Positions 41,773 to 51,287 are shown, counted from the stretch's first letter. The stretch: 64,000 nucleotides of DNA from Propionicicella superfundia DSM 22317 (GCF_000423465.1 NZ_AUIA01000018.1:50504-114503); one strand, 5' to 3'. Notes: generated by a model from the sequence alone, not told the origin. Made by a program: numbers and translations.

Positions 41773-43683
41773 CTACGCCACGCCGTACGTATCGGCGAGT
41801 ATCTCGACGCTGACGATCCACAGCAGGGCGAGGTCGTCGTGGAAGCTCGTCCGCCCCTGCCGCAGCTTGTTCACGAGCCACGCCACCCGCTTCGGGTCGA
41901 ACACCCCGTGCTCGCGCAGCGCGGCAGGCGCGAGGACGGCGTCGATCAGCTCCGCGCCCGGCACGGACCGGAACACGTCCCCCTCCGGAGCTGTGTACGG
42001 CTGCTTGACCCTGTCCCGGATCGCGGCCGGGACGTCATCGCCCACAGCACGCTTGAGCACCGCCTTCTCCTGCAGCCCCGCCAGCTTCGACTCCAGCGGA
42101 AGGGTGAGGGCGAAATCGACGACATCCTCGTCGAGGAACGGGTAACGGGCCTCGATGCTGTGCGCCATGTAGGGACGATCGCACTGGCTCGCGAGCAGGG
42201 ACGAGGCCAGGAAGTAGGTCACCTCGAGGTACTGGGCCTGCTCGACGGCCGACCAGCCGAGGTACGCCGCGGGAAGGCCGTCGCGCACTCGGGCGAGCAC
42301 CGTGTCGACCGTGAGCCCGGCCCTGTGCTCCGCGGCCAGGTACTGCGTGATCCGGAACGACGAGCTCCACCGGTTGAGGTGGGAGAACAGCGGGTCGTCG
42401 CGGCGATCGATGCCCTGCTCGTAGAACGCCCGCTCCACAGCCCGGCCGAGGTGGGACTGTTGCGCGAGGACATCGGTCAGCGCGGCGGGCAGCGTGTCGG
42501 AATCCGGGTCGCGGCTCCAGGCGTCCCGGATGGCCGCGATCTTGAAGAGGTCGTAGCCGCAGAACAGTTCGTCGGCCCCCTCGCCGCTGAGCACGGCGCG
42601 CGTGCCGTGAGCCTCGATGGTCGCGGCAAGCGCGATGGACGACGCGGAGGCGGTCCGCGTGAGCGGCTGCTCGGCATGCTGGACGGCCTCGACGAGAGTC
42701 GCGGCGACACTGCGGTCGCCGCACAGGATCGCCATGTGGTCCGTGTCGAACTCGGTGGCGGCGAGCGCCTGGAACGGCTCCTCGTCGAGCGCCGCCTGTG
42801 CGAACTGGATGGAGTAGCTCGTGATGCGCCCGGTGGGATGAGCCCCGCGGAGCAGGGCCAGGACCGCGCTCGAGTCGAGACCGCCGGACAGCAGCACCGC
42901 CGGATCGCCGTAGACCGGCACCCGCCGCTCCACCGCGCGCCCCAGCAGGTCACGGAGCCGAGCGGCCTGATCGGCGAAGGGAGCCGGGTCGCGCTCGGCC
43001 GCATAGCGGAACTGCCAGTAGGACGTTCGCTCCACCCCGGCGGCGCCGATCCTGACGTAGCCTCCGGGGCGCACGGTCTCGACACCCGCGTACACGGACC
43101 GGCCCGGGTGGGTACCCCAGAGGACGCCCACGTCGATGACGTCGGACAGGCTCAGCCTGGGATGCAGTCCCATGGCACGCAGGGACTTCACCTCGGAGGC
43201 GAAGGCCACGCCTCCGCCGGCCGTATGCGTCCAGTGCAGCGGCACGATCCCGAAGCGGTCCCGGGCCAGGAGCAACTCGGACGTCACGTCGTCCCACAGC
43301 GCGAAGGCGAACTGCCCCTTCAGCCGGGACAGCGCCGCGACGCCCCAGTGGATGAGCGCGTGCAGCAGCACCTCGGTGTCGCCGTCGGTGGCGAAGCGGC
43401 GTCCCTCGCGTTCGAGCTCGGTCCGCAATTCGCGGAAGTTGTAGATCTCGCCGTTGAAGGCCAGCAGGTGCCGGCCGGCGGCGTCGCGCATGGGCTGCGC
43501 CGAGGTGGGTCTGTCCACCATCGCGAGCCGTGCCGTCCCGAAGGTCGCCGAGCCCACCCGGTCACAGCGAGAGTCGTCGGGCCCGCGGTGCTGCACGGCA
43601 TCCAGGCCGGCGAGCACCGCGGCCTCGGAAGGCCGGGCCGGGCCGACGCCTCTGTCGCCCACCAGGCCGACGATGCCGCACAT
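41773..43683 (-). CDS. Asparagine-synthase-like glutamine amidotransferase
   Basis: A 636-residue two-domain enzyme. Cys2 (MCGIVG) is the class-II glutaminase nucleophile, with NGEIYNF and the D-x-x-TEVLL glutamine site. The synthase domain has PP-loop LLSGGLDSSAVLALL and SGEGADELFCGYD. It activates a carboxylate with ATP and transfers ammonia to give an amide. Paralogues in exopolysaccharide clusters (annotated amidotransferase 1 near exosortases) look similar. It starts 4 bp after the carrier-protein stop, so its substrate may be carrier-bound. ATG 43683 is fixed by the catalytic cysteine. Confidence 0.9.
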   Translation of the reverse strand: MCGIVGLVGDRGVGPARPSEAAVLAGLDAVQHRGPDDSRCDRVGSATFGTARLAMVDRPTSAQPMRDAAGRHLLAFNGEIYNFRELRTELEREGRRFATDGDTEVLLHALIHWGVAALSRLKGQFAFALWDDVTSELLLARDRFGIVPLHWTHTAGGGVAFASEVKSLRAMGLHPRLSLSDVIDVGVLWGTHPGRSVYAGVETVRPGGYVRIGAAGVERTSYWQFRYAAERDPAPFADQAARLRDLLGRAVERRVPVYGDPAVLLSGGLDSSAVLALLRGAHPTGRITSYSIQFAQAALDEEPFQALAATEFDTDHMAILCGDRSVAATLVEAVQHAEQPLTRTASASSIALAATIEAHGTRAVLSGEGADELFCGYDLFKIAAIRDAWSRDPDSDTLPAALTDVLAQQSHLGRAVERAFYEQGIDRRDDPLFSHLNRWSSSFRITQYLAAEHRAGLTVDTVLARVRDGLPAAYLGWSAVEQAQYLEVTYFLASSLLASQCDRPYMAHSIEARYPFLDEDVVDFALTLPLESKLAGLQEKAVLKRAVGDDVPAAIRDRVKQPYTAPEGDVFRSVPGAELIDAVLAPAALREHGVFDPKRVAWLVNKLRQGRTSFHDDLALLWIVSVEILADTYGVA

Positions 43684-43687
43684 GACG

Positions 43688-43942
43688 CTACGGACGGTTC
43701 GCCACGATGAATGCGACCACGCTGTCGACGCTCGCGAATGTGGACCGGACCTCTTCGGACGGCTCCAGCGGCCGGTCGATCTCCTCTTCGATGAAGACGG
43801 CGACCTCGGCAATGCCGAGCGAATCGAGGATCTCGTCGACCAGGGGCGCGTCATCGGCCAGCTCGTCCTCGTCCAACGGAACCAGGCGTTCGAGAATCAG
43901 GTCTCGCAGACGCCGCGTCACATCAGTAGCAGCATCAGTCAT
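43688..43942 (-). CDS. Acyl/peptidyl carrier protein
   Basis: An 84-residue four-helix carrier protein. Ser41 in EILDSLGIAEVAVFIEEE is the phosphopantetheine site (DSLG motif). Strongly acidic, as usual. First gene of the carrier / amidotransferase / NadE-like operon. No fatty-acid synthase genes are nearby, so it is probably dedicated to this locus and loaded by the AMP-forming ligase at 38.5-39.9 kb, although that gene lies in a separate, convergent operon. Confidence 0.9.
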   Translation of the reverse strand: MTDAATDVTRRLRDLILERLVPLDEDELADDAPLVDEILDSLGIAEVAVFIEEEIDRPLEPSEEVRSTFASVDSVVAFIVANRP

Positions 43943-44027
43943 TCAGGTCGCACCCCCGCGTTCGTTACGCCGAACACTACCGTCCCGGCCGGGTCAGCAC
44001 ACCAAGGGATACAGCGCCCCCGCAAGC

Positions 44028-44053
44028 CCGGCCGGACATTTCGATCCGGCCGG
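44028..44053. promoter_or_regulatory. Palindrome in the divergent carrier-protein / BY-kinase promoter
   Basis: CCGGCCGGA-N8-TCCGGCCGG, perfect 9-bp arms, lies in the 239-bp gap between two divergent polysaccharide operons. A -10-like TACAAT (44103-44108) points toward the kinase gene; no good -35 box is seen. The palindrome could be a shared operator or a structured leader. Confidence 0.45.
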
Positions 44054-44181
44054 CACAAACACATTTCGTATCTTCGCGACAGGGCCGCGGCTACGGCACA
44101 CGTACAATGGCCAATGCTCCATCCGGTCGCACGACAACTCCCCATCGTTGCGGCAAATCCCGCGGGACAGGATTCAGACCC

Positions 44182-45924
44182 ATGACCTTCCGGCACGTGC
44201 TCGCCATCGTGTGGCAACGACGCGTCCTCGCCCTCGCGACAGCACTGCTGGTGTTCCTCGCCGCGCTGCTGTACTCGCGACTCGCGCCCGTCACCTACGC
44301 GGCGACGGCGCAGCTCCGCTACAGCCCCGCGGCGACGTCGACCCTGGCCGGGAGCACCGGCTACGGATCCATCGCCCTGGACGTCGACCCCGACTACGTC
44401 ACCGGGCCCGAGATCGCCGAAGCGGCCGCGAAATCGCTCACCGGCGACAGTGCCGCCGCCGTCCAGGCGTCCATCACGACCGAACTCGTCGAAGGCGTCC
44501 GCTCCAGCAAGCTGAACGTGACCGCCACCGGCACGACGGCCGAGCAGGCGAAGGACCGGGCGAACGCCGTGGCGAAGGCCTACACCGACCACCTGGCCGC
44601 CCAGGTGACCGCCGGGGAGGAGAGCCTCCGCACGCAACTGACGACGCAGCAGAAGGCGCAGACGGACGCACTCAGCGCCCTGAACAAGAACGCCGACGAC
44701 CGGCTCGCGCAGCAGCGCTTCAACGACGCCAGTGCGCAGATCACCCAGTTGCAGACGCAGATCACCTCCATCGAGAGCGCCGGCGCGCCGGCGAGCATCC
44801 TGCAACAGGCCACGAACGGCACCGCACAGGGCGTGTCCCTGCTCACGCTCCTGCTGGTCGGGCTGGTGAGCGGTGTCATCGCCGGTGCCGGCATCGCGCT
44901 CATCCGCGAGCAGTTCGACGACCGGCTGCGCACGATCGACGACGTCAACGAGGCCATCGGCGGGCCCATCATCGCCGACATCGCCAAGGTCTCGCGCCAG
45001 GAGCTCGCGGTGCATCCGCTGCCCGCGGCCTCGCGCGTCCCGACGCCGTTCAACGAGAGCGTCCGGACGCTTCGCACCTCGCTGCAGGTCGTCTTCCCGC
45101 AGCGGCACGCGCTCTTCGCTTTGACGAGTTCCGAGCCGGGCGAGGGCAAGACCTTCCTCAGCGCCAACCTGGCCGTCTCGTTCGCCCACGCCGGCCGCAG
45201 CGTGATCCTCGTCGAGGCCGACCTGCGTCGCCCGCGGGTCGGCACGTACTTCAACCTCCCCGACGCCGCACCCGGGTTCGCCGATGCGCTGGAGCTCGAT
45301 CGCGACGGGGCGGCCATCGCCCGGACCCTCGTCGGCACCGGGTTCCCCAACCTGCGCATCCTGCCCGCGGGCAGCAGCAGGCAGGAGCCCGCCGACCTCC
45401 TCGCGGGCGATTCTCTCGGCACGGTGCTCGGCCGGTTGCGCGACATGGCCGACATCGTCATCCTCGACACGCCTCCAGGGCTGGCGCTCGCCGACGCCGC
45501 CATCGTCGGCGGCGAGACCGACGGGGTCATCGTCGTGGCGTCCCTGGGCCGCACGACCGGGACGGCCCTCAAGGGAACGCTTCAGACACTGCGAGCGAAC
45601 CGTGCCGAGGTGATCGGGGTCGTCGCCAACAAGTCCCGCCGGGCGAACGTGAAGAGCTACGGGGGGTACTACACGGAGGATCCGACGGCACCGGCGGGCG
45701 GCTCCGGGTCGGCCGCCGAGACCCCGCTGCCCGTGCCCGGGTCCCCCGCGTCCGCCGACCCCCTCGATGGTGAGGCGGGCGACGGCGCCCGCGTCGCTCC
45801 CGCTGCCGGGGAGCCGCTGGACGGGCACCCGGCCGACGGCGCGCCCACGCGCGACGCGCAGCCGGAGGGGCAGGCGCTCGACACGCCCCCCGCCCGGCCG
45901 TTCACCTCACGCCGGCACCACTGA
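44182..45924 (+). CDS. Wzz-type chain-length regulator fused to BY-kinase
   Basis: A 580-residue protein. Helices at ~14-34 and ~216-240 flank an extracytoplasmic coiled domain (Wzz). The cytoplasmic tyrosine-kinase part has Walker A EPGEGKT (318-324), Walker A' VILVEADLRRPR (341-352) and Walker B VILDTPPG. SYGGYYTED near residue 515 offers the tyrosine cluster for autophosphorylation. The last ~75 residues are a Pro/Ala/Gly/Asp-rich tail. It should control polysaccharide export and chain length together with the phosphatase at 49.1 kb. Its 3' end overlaps the convergent glycosyltransferase gene by 23 bp. Confidence 0.92.
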   Translation: MTFRHVLAIVWQRRVLALATALLVFLAALLYSRLAPVTYAATAQLRYSPAATSTLAGSTGYGSIALDVDPDYVTGPEIAEAAAKSLTGDSAAAVQASITTELVEGVRSSKLNVTATGTTAEQAKDRANAVAKAYTDHLAAQVTAGEESLRTQLTTQQKAQTDALSALNKNADDRLAQQRFNDASAQITQLQTQITSIESAGAPASILQQATNGTAQGVSLLTLLLVGLVSGVIAGAGIALIREQFDDRLRTIDDVNEAIGGPIIADIAKVSRQELAVHPLPAASRVPTPFNESVRTLRTSLQVVFPQRHALFALTSSEPGEGKTFLSANLAVSFAHAGRSVILVEADLRRPRVGTYFNLPDAAPGFADALELDRDGAAIARTLVGTGFPNLRILPAGSSRQEPADLLAGDSLGTVLGRLRDMADIVILDTPPGLALADAAIVGGETDGVIVVASLGRTTGTALKGTLQTLRANRAEVIGVVANKSRRANVKSYGGYYTEDPTAPAGGSGSAAETPLPVPGSPASADPLDGEAGDGARVAPAAGEPLDGHPADGAPTRDAQPEGQALDTPPARPFTSRRHH

Positions 45925-47038
45925 CGCCCGCCCGGCGCAGCACGTCGTCCATCGCCGCGACCCGGACGCTCCAGTCCTGGGCGTCGAACGGACCGACCTG
46001 TCCGGGAGGCGAGGCGATGAGGTCCGCGATCGCGCCGGGCAGGGTCTCGCGCGGCGCCACGGCCACCCCGGCGACGCCGTCCAGCTCGCGAAATCCCGCA
46101 ACGGGGGTGGACGCGATCGGCCTGCCGATGGCCTGATACTCGTAGAGCTTGATCGGATCGAGGCTCTCGGTGAAGTCGTTCACCACGTGCGGCACGACGA
46201 GCACGTCCGCATGCTGCAGATAGCCGGGGATCGCCGTGTGCGGCCTCGGCCCGAGCAGGACGACCCCCGCGGTTTCCCGGAGGCGCCTCGTGTGGGCGGT
46301 CGACAGCGCGTCGGGCCCGACGAACACGAGCGTCCCGCCGAGGCTCGCCAGACGCGTCCCGATGGCGACGCCGAGGTCGACGTCGAGCCGGTCCTCGTGC
46401 AGCGTGCCGACGTACAACGCCGTCGGCGCCGCCGGCAGGTCGTCGGGCCGCGGCTGCGGCCGCCGGTACCAGGCGACGTCCACCCCGTTCTGGATCAGCT
46501 CCACCGGCCGGATGGGCGACTTCGTCGCCAGCAGCCCCGTCGAGCACACGACGACGACGGTGCACTCCCGCATCAACCGGCCCTCGTTGGCCACGATCCG
46601 GTCGTGTTCGCGCGGCGACCGGTCCGCCTCCACCCAGTCGTCGGTGATGTCGTAGATCGCCGGCCACCCCGTGCCCGCGAGATGCGCCCAGTTCGGGTCG
46701 TTCACCCACAGCACGGGCCGCTCCATCCGGAGCCGGCGCGCCGCCCGCCGGACGCTCGCCGCCAGCATCCTGTCGGCGAGGGGACCGGCCACGCGGGGCA
46801 GCAGCTTCGTGGGCTGCAGCGCGTACAGCCGTCCGTCGTACCCGTCGAGACGACGCAACCCTCGTCCGAGGCGCGGCCGCACCCTGCGCCTCGCGGCGTG
46901 GAGCGGATCGGCGGGCGGCTCGACGAGGAGGACGCGCAGGTCGGGATCGCCGCGCAGCAGTCCGTCGAGGAGGTACTGGTTGCGCCGCCACACGTCGTCC
47001 CAGGACTCCAGCGAGCAGACGATGAGGTCACGGCTCAT
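45902..47038 (-). CDS. Glycosyltransferase, GT4-like
   Basis: A 378-residue GT-B glycosyltransferase. The N-terminal half has VCSLESWDDVWRRNQYLLDGLL; the C-terminal half has ALYVGTLHEDRLDVDL, VVLLGPRPHTAIPGYLQHADVLVVPHV and the E-x7-E-like ESLDPIKLYEYQAIGRPI. It resembles the group-1 family in teichuronic/EPS clusters. Sugar and acceptor unknown. ATG 47038 overlaps the stop of the preceding fused glycosyltransferase, so the two are made together. Confidence 0.85.
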   Translation of the reverse strand: MSRDLIVCSLESWDDVWRRNQYLLDGLLRGDPDLRVLLVEPPADPLHAARRRVRPRLGRGLRRLDGYDGRLYALQPTKLLPRVAGPLADRMLAASVRRAARRLRMERPVLWVNDPNWAHLAGTGWPAIYDITDDWVEADRSPREHDRIVANEGRLMRECTVVVVCSTGLLATKSPIRPVELIQNGVDVAWYRRPQPRPDDLPAAPTALYVGTLHEDRLDVDLGVAIGTRLASLGGTLVFVGPDALSTAHTRRLRETAGVVLLGPRPHTAIPGYLQHADVLVVPHVVNDFTESLDPIKLYEYQAIGRPIASTPVAGFRELDGVAGVAVAPRETLPGAIADLIASPPGQVGPFDAQDWSVRVAAMDDVLRRAGVSGAGVR

Positions 47039-49038
47039 CGCGCAGGGCCTGTCGCCGCCCGTCCTCGCCCGGCGCGGGGCGCGGTGAGGTAGAAGCGCAG
47101 CCTCCACCGCGCGTCGTCGCGCGCCTCGCCCGATGCCAGGACGCTGCGGACGGCCGCCCCCGCGACCGTCGCCGCACGGTAGACGATCTCCCCTGCGGCG
47201 CCGAAATGCTTGTGGATGTAGGCGAGCTGGGACGTATGGAACAGTCGCGAGCGAACCTGCGAGTCGGAACTCGTGCCCGCACCGACGTGCGTGCCGACGA
47301 CGGCCGGCACGTAGCCCGTGCGCCAGCCGCGCGCCACGGCCCGCCGTTGCCAGTCCGTCTCCTCGGCGTACAGGAAGAACCGCTCGTCGAACCCGCCGAC
47401 GTCCCGCAGGGCGTCGCCCTTCAGCAACAGGATCGACCCGATCACGAAGCCGTGACGGCGATCGAGCCGTCCCAGTCCCAGCGCCACGAGCCAGGCCCCC
47501 AGCGGACTGGGGAAGGGCCATACGACCCGGTCGGGGGTGCCCGAATCCGGTGCGGTCTGCCGCGGGGCGACGCAGGCGAGGCGCGAGTCGGCGTGCAGTT
47601 CGCGCTCCAGGGCGCCGACGGCGTCGGCGGCGATGGTCGCGTCGGGGTTCAGCAGCAGGACGTCGGCCGCGCCGCGACCGCGCTCGGCCAGCGAGCGGAG
47701 GGCGATGTTGACCGCCGCCGCGAACCCCAGGTTCGCGCCGGGATCGACGTAGTGGGCGCCGAACTCCTCCGCAAGGGCGCAGGTGTCCGGATCGGACGAG
47801 TTGTCCACGATCGTGATCGGGAAGCCGGCGAGCGGGGCGAGGGCGGCGCGCAACGGATCGGGCGACCCGTACGCGACGACGACCACCTCGGGGTCGGGCA
47901 GGTCACCCTGCGGGGGCTCCTCCGCGGCGAGGACCTCGTCGTAGAAGGCACGGTGCCGCTCCCCGATCGCCGCCCAACTGTACTGCCGGCAGTGCTCCAG
48001 CCCGGCCGCCCGCAACGCGGCCCACCGCGCCGGATCGGCGACCTCCGTGAGCGCCCGGCCGATGGCGTCCGGATCGCCGGGCGGGACGAGGATCCCGGCG
48101 TCGCCCACCACCTCGGGCAGGGCACCGCTCGCGCTGGAGATCACCGGCACCCCGGAGGCCATCGCCTCGACGACGACACGGCCGAACTGCTCCAGCCATC
48201 CCTTCGTCGGCAGCGACGGGACGACCAGAACGTCCAACTCCCGGTAGAAGGCGGGCAATTGCGCGCCAAGATGACCACGGAAGTCCACCCGCCCCGCGAT
48301 GCCCAGCTCATCGGCCAGGGCGGTCAGGGCGTCCCGCTCGGGACCGTCGCCGGCGACCTCCAGGGTGCAGTCGGGAGTGCGGGCGATCGCGCGCAGCAGG
48401 ACGTCCACACCCTTGTACGTCTCGAGCCTGCCCGCGTACCCCACCTTCAGCGGCGTGCGCGGAGCGTCGTGGGCACCCGGGGTGAAGACGTCCAGGTCGG
48501 TCCCCAGCCCGATCAGCTTCGGCTGCGCCCGCAGCCCCTTGTCCTGCAGGATCCGGCCGGCCTCGACGTTGCACACGTAGGCGTTCGCGGCCCGGCGCAG
48601 CGCCCACCGCTCGGTCCAGCGGATCGGGATCGGATACCGCTTGGGGATGTTCTGCGCCGCGTACATCACGACCGGAGCCGTCACGCCCCGCAGCCGCATC
48701 AGCGCGAGGACCTCGGCCGTCTGCGTGGCACACGGCTCCTCGTGCAGGTCGATGAGATCCCAGTGCTCCCCGAGCAGCCGCCACAGCGGCCGCGGGTCGA
48801 ACAGGAAGCCGTTGGGATGCGTGCCGAGCGTGCCGACCCCCACGACGAAGTCGTCGTCGCCCGGGTCGAGGTCGATGTCGGCTCCGCCCTCGTTCCACCT
48901 CGTCGCCGACACCATCGTCAGGTCGACCCCGCGCCGCACCAGTTCCCGCTCGCGCTCGCGCCAGGCGCTCACCACGCCGTGGTGCGCGGCCCGCAGCACC
49001 CGCAGCGGCCGTCCGGCTCCCGCAGCCACCTCGTCCAC
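47035..49038 (-). CDS. Bifunctional glycosyltransferase, GT4 plus GT2 fusion
   Basis: A 667-residue protein with two glycosyltransferases. Residues ~1-375 are GT-B (GT4): VGYAGRLETYKGVDVLLRAI, VEVAGDGPER-like LEVAGDGPERDAL and FGRVVVEAMASGVPVI. Residues ~380-620 are GT-A (GT2, rhamnosyltransferase-like): EVVVVAYGSPDPLR, VDNSSDPDT, ANLGFAAAVNIAL, LLLNPDATI and DERFFLYAEETDWQRRA. It could add two successive sugars to the growing lipid-linked repeat unit. GTG start at 49038. Confidence 0.88.
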   Translation of the reverse strand: MDEVAAGAGRPLRVLRAAHHGVVSAWRERERELVRRGVDLTMVSATRWNEGGADIDLDPGDDDFVVGVGTLGTHPNGFLFDPRPLWRLLGEHWDLIDLHEEPCATQTAEVLALMRLRGVTAPVVMYAAQNIPKRYPIPIRWTERWALRRAANAYVCNVEAGRILQDKGLRAQPKLIGLGTDLDVFTPGAHDAPRTPLKVGYAGRLETYKGVDVLLRAIARTPDCTLEVAGDGPERDALTALADELGIAGRVDFRGHLGAQLPAFYRELDVLVVPSLPTKGWLEQFGRVVVEAMASGVPVISSASGALPEVVGDAGILVPPGDPDAIGRALTEVADPARWAALRAAGLEHCRQYSWAAIGERHRAFYDEVLAAEEPPQGDLPDPEVVVVAYGSPDPLRAALAPLAGFPITIVDNSSDPDTCALAEEFGAHYVDPGANLGFAAAVNIALRSLAERGRGAADVLLLNPDATIAADAVGALERELHADSRLACVAPRQTAPDSGTPDRVVWPFPSPLGAWLVALGLGRLDRRHGFVIGSILLLKGDALRDVGGFDERFFLYAEETDWQRRAVARGWRTGYVPAVVGTHVGAGTSSDSQVRSRLFHTSQLAYIHKHFGAAGEIVYRAATVAGAAVRSVLASGEARDDARWRLRFYLTAPRAGRGRAATGPAR

Positions 49039-49119
49039 CTGCCGCCCCCCTCAGCTTCGGTCTGCGGCAAGACTATGCTGGCCAGACTGAAGATGGCATC
49101 CGGACGGAGGGGTCGAATC

Positions 49120-49779
49120 ATGACTCACGGGCCGACGTCCACGCTCGCCGCGCAGGGTGAGGCGCTGCCCGTCGCCCGGAATCGGCTGCCGTCGCTCATG
49201 TTCGTCTGCACGGCCAACAGATGCCGATCACCCCTCGCGGAGGCCCTGGCCCGCCGCATGCTGGCCAGGCACGGCCGAGCCGCGGGCGTGTCGTCCTCGG
49301 GCCTGCTCCAGGACGGGATGCCGACACCCGACACGGGCGTCGCGGTCGCCGCCGAATACGGACTGGACCTCACCGGTCATCGCAGCCGGCGCTTCCGGGA
49401 GTCGCTGCTCCCGCCCGACGCACTGATCCTGACCATGACGCGCGCGCAGGCGCGCGAGATCGTGGCGGCCTGGCCCGGCTTGTGGCCGCGGGTGTTCACC
49501 CTGAAGGGCTTCACCGAACTGGCGAGTGACGCCTCCGCCCCGCGACGCGCGGATTTCCTCGACTGGATCGACGCCGTGGGCTCGGGGCGGCAGCGGTCGT
49601 CGCTGCTCGGCAACGGCACCCCCGACGAGGTCCGCGACCCGATGGGCCGGCCGGCCACCGTCTGGCGCGAGGTGATCGAGGACCTGGGCCGTGAGCTCGA
49701 CGCGCTCCTCGCCCTCGCCTCGCCCCTGCTGCCCGCCGCACCCGTCGACGACGGGACCGGACCCGGGGCGCCCGGATGA
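49120..49779 (+). CDS. Low-molecular-weight protein-tyrosine phosphatase (Wzb-like)
   Basis: A 219-residue phosphatase, longer than the usual ~150. The P-loop C-x5-R-S is CTANRCRSP (Cys30-Arg36), and the general-acid loop reads VRDPMGRP. A 20-residue leader and an insertion (FLDWIDAVGSGRQRSSLLGNG) explain the size. It should dephosphorylate the BY-kinase of this locus to allow polymer export. GGAGGGG supports ATG 49120. The stop overlaps the polymerase ATG (ATGA). Confidence 0.88.
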   Translation: MTHGPTSTLAAQGEALPVARNRLPSLMFVCTANRCRSPLAEALARRMLARHGRAAGVSSSGLLQDGMPTPDTGVAVAAEYGLDLTGHRSRRFRESLLPPDALILTMTRAQAREIVAAWPGLWPRVFTLKGFTELASDASAPRRADFLDWIDAVGSGRQRSSLLGNGTPDEVRDPMGRPATVWREVIEDLGRELDALLALASPLLPAAPVDDGTGPGAPG

Positions 49780-51131
49780 CCCGCCTGCGTCCCGTCGCGG
49801 TGCGGAGCCGGTGGCGGACGGGCCGGCTTCGGCTCGGCGACATCGCCGCCGTCGCGATGGCCGTGGGCCTGCTGCTGCTGGTGGCCGCCGGCCTCGGGTT
49901 CGCGACCGCCGAGTTCGGGGAACTGGCCATCGTCGCCGCCATCGGCATCCTCGCCGTCGGCCTCGCATCCACCGACATCGCCCTCCTGCCGGTCCTGGCG
50001 TTCCCGGCGATCCTGCTCCCGATGCGTGCCGGGCCGCTCAGCGTGACCGACCTCGTCCTGATCGCCGCGACGCTCCCCGCGTTCCTTCTGTACCGGCGCG
50101 ACGAGGCCAAGCCGCTCCAGCCCCTTCTGTGGCTCGGCATCGCCTACCAGGCGATGCTCGTCCCGACGCTCCTGCTGAACCCGTATCTGTCGAACCTCGT
50201 CGAATGGGGTCACGAGCTGTTCATGGTGATCGGCTCGCTTCTCGTCGGCTGGGTCGTCGGCCGGCGCGGGTATGCCGGCGCCGCGCTCAAGCTCTACGTG
50301 GGGGCCTGCTCGCTCATCGGCATCGCCGCCTTCGTCGTCGGCGCCCTGATGCTCGTCCGGGAGGGATCCTTCGGGCCGGTCTACCTGTGGATCTTCCACA
50401 AGAACTTCACCGGCGACACGCTGGCCTTCGCGTTCCTCATCGCGTTCCTCCGCCCGGACTGGCTCGGCTGGAGCAAGCGCTTCGCCTACATCTCCCTCGT
50501 CGCCTGCGGCCTCGGCATCGCGGCGTCGGGCGCGCGCCAGGCCATGGTGTCCGTCGCCGTGACGGTCGTCCTGATGGCGCTGCGGGGCAAGGAAGGCGGG
50601 GGCGGCCGGGGGCGGATCCTGCTGCTCGCGCTCATCCCCGGCATGTGGTTCGTGCTGAACTCGCTGTCGGACCAGCTCGAGGCCTACGCCGAGGGAGACC
50701 GCTTCAACTCGGCCGCGCAGCGCCTCGAATGGTTCGGCCAGTCGCTCGACATCTGGGCCGAATCACCGGTGTTCGGCGTGGGGCTGCGCTGGTGGTACAC
50801 CGACCGGTTCTCCGGCGCGGGATTCCAGCCCCCCAACGCGATCTTCGAGATGCTGTCGTCGGCCGGTGTCGTCGGGACGATCGGCTTCCTCGTCCTCATG
50901 GGCGGCGGGCTCTGGTTCCTGCTCACGATCGACCCGCGCTACGGGAACCTCGCGGCGGCCATGCTGCTGGCGCGCTTCGTCCAGGGCCAGTTGGATCTGT
51001 ACTGGCTGGCCGGGCTCTCCTCCCTGCCGTGGATGATGGCCGGGCTGGTCATCGGAGTGCAGGCACTGCACCGGCACGGCCCGGCGTCCGCGCGGTCGTC
51101 ACCGGTGGGACAAGCACTTTCACCTCCCTGA
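49776..51131 (+). CDS. O-antigen ligase/polymerase-like membrane protein (Wzy family)
   Basis: A 451-residue protein with about twelve hydrophobic segments and one large loop. That loop contains the RLEWFGQSLDIWAESPVFGVGLRWW region, which corresponds to the R...W..a......GvG.g...........H/N..l pattern of the O-antigen ligase family. It would polymerise the repeat unit or transfer the polymer. Coupled to the phosphatase gene. Followed by a 156-bp gap with a -10-like TACTAT at 51230-51235 before the sugar-nucleotide genes. Confidence 0.85.
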   Translation: MTRLRPVAVRSRWRTGRLRLGDIAAVAMAVGLLLLVAAGLGFATAEFGELAIVAAIGILAVGLASTDIALLPVLAFPAILLPMRAGPLSVTDLVLIAATLPAFLLYRRDEAKPLQPLLWLGIAYQAMLVPTLLLNPYLSNLVEWGHELFMVIGSLLVGWVVGRRGYAGAALKLYVGACSLIGIAAFVVGALMLVREGSFGPVYLWIFHKNFTGDTLAFAFLIAFLRPDWLGWSKRFAYISLVACGLGIAASGARQAMVSVAVTVVLMALRGKEGGGGRGRILLLALIPGMWFVLNSLSDQLEAYAEGDRFNSAAQRLEWFGQSLDIWAESPVFGVGLRWWYTDRFSGAGFQPPNAIFEMLSSAGVVGTIGFLVLMGGGLWFLLTIDPRYGNLAAAMLLARFVQGQLDLYWLAGLSSLPWMMAGLVIGVQALHRHGPASARSSPVGQALSPP

Positions 51132-51287
51132 CGGGCACTCGCCCACCGCACCTCCGTCCGGTCCGGCCCGACGCCGGCGTCGGCAGATCTTTCGGTCCGG
51201 ACACCTCGCCGGGCGGCTCGATCCGGGTTTACTATCGCCGCGTCGCGTCACTCGGCGCGGCGTCGACGGTCGGCCCAAGGGGGGACG

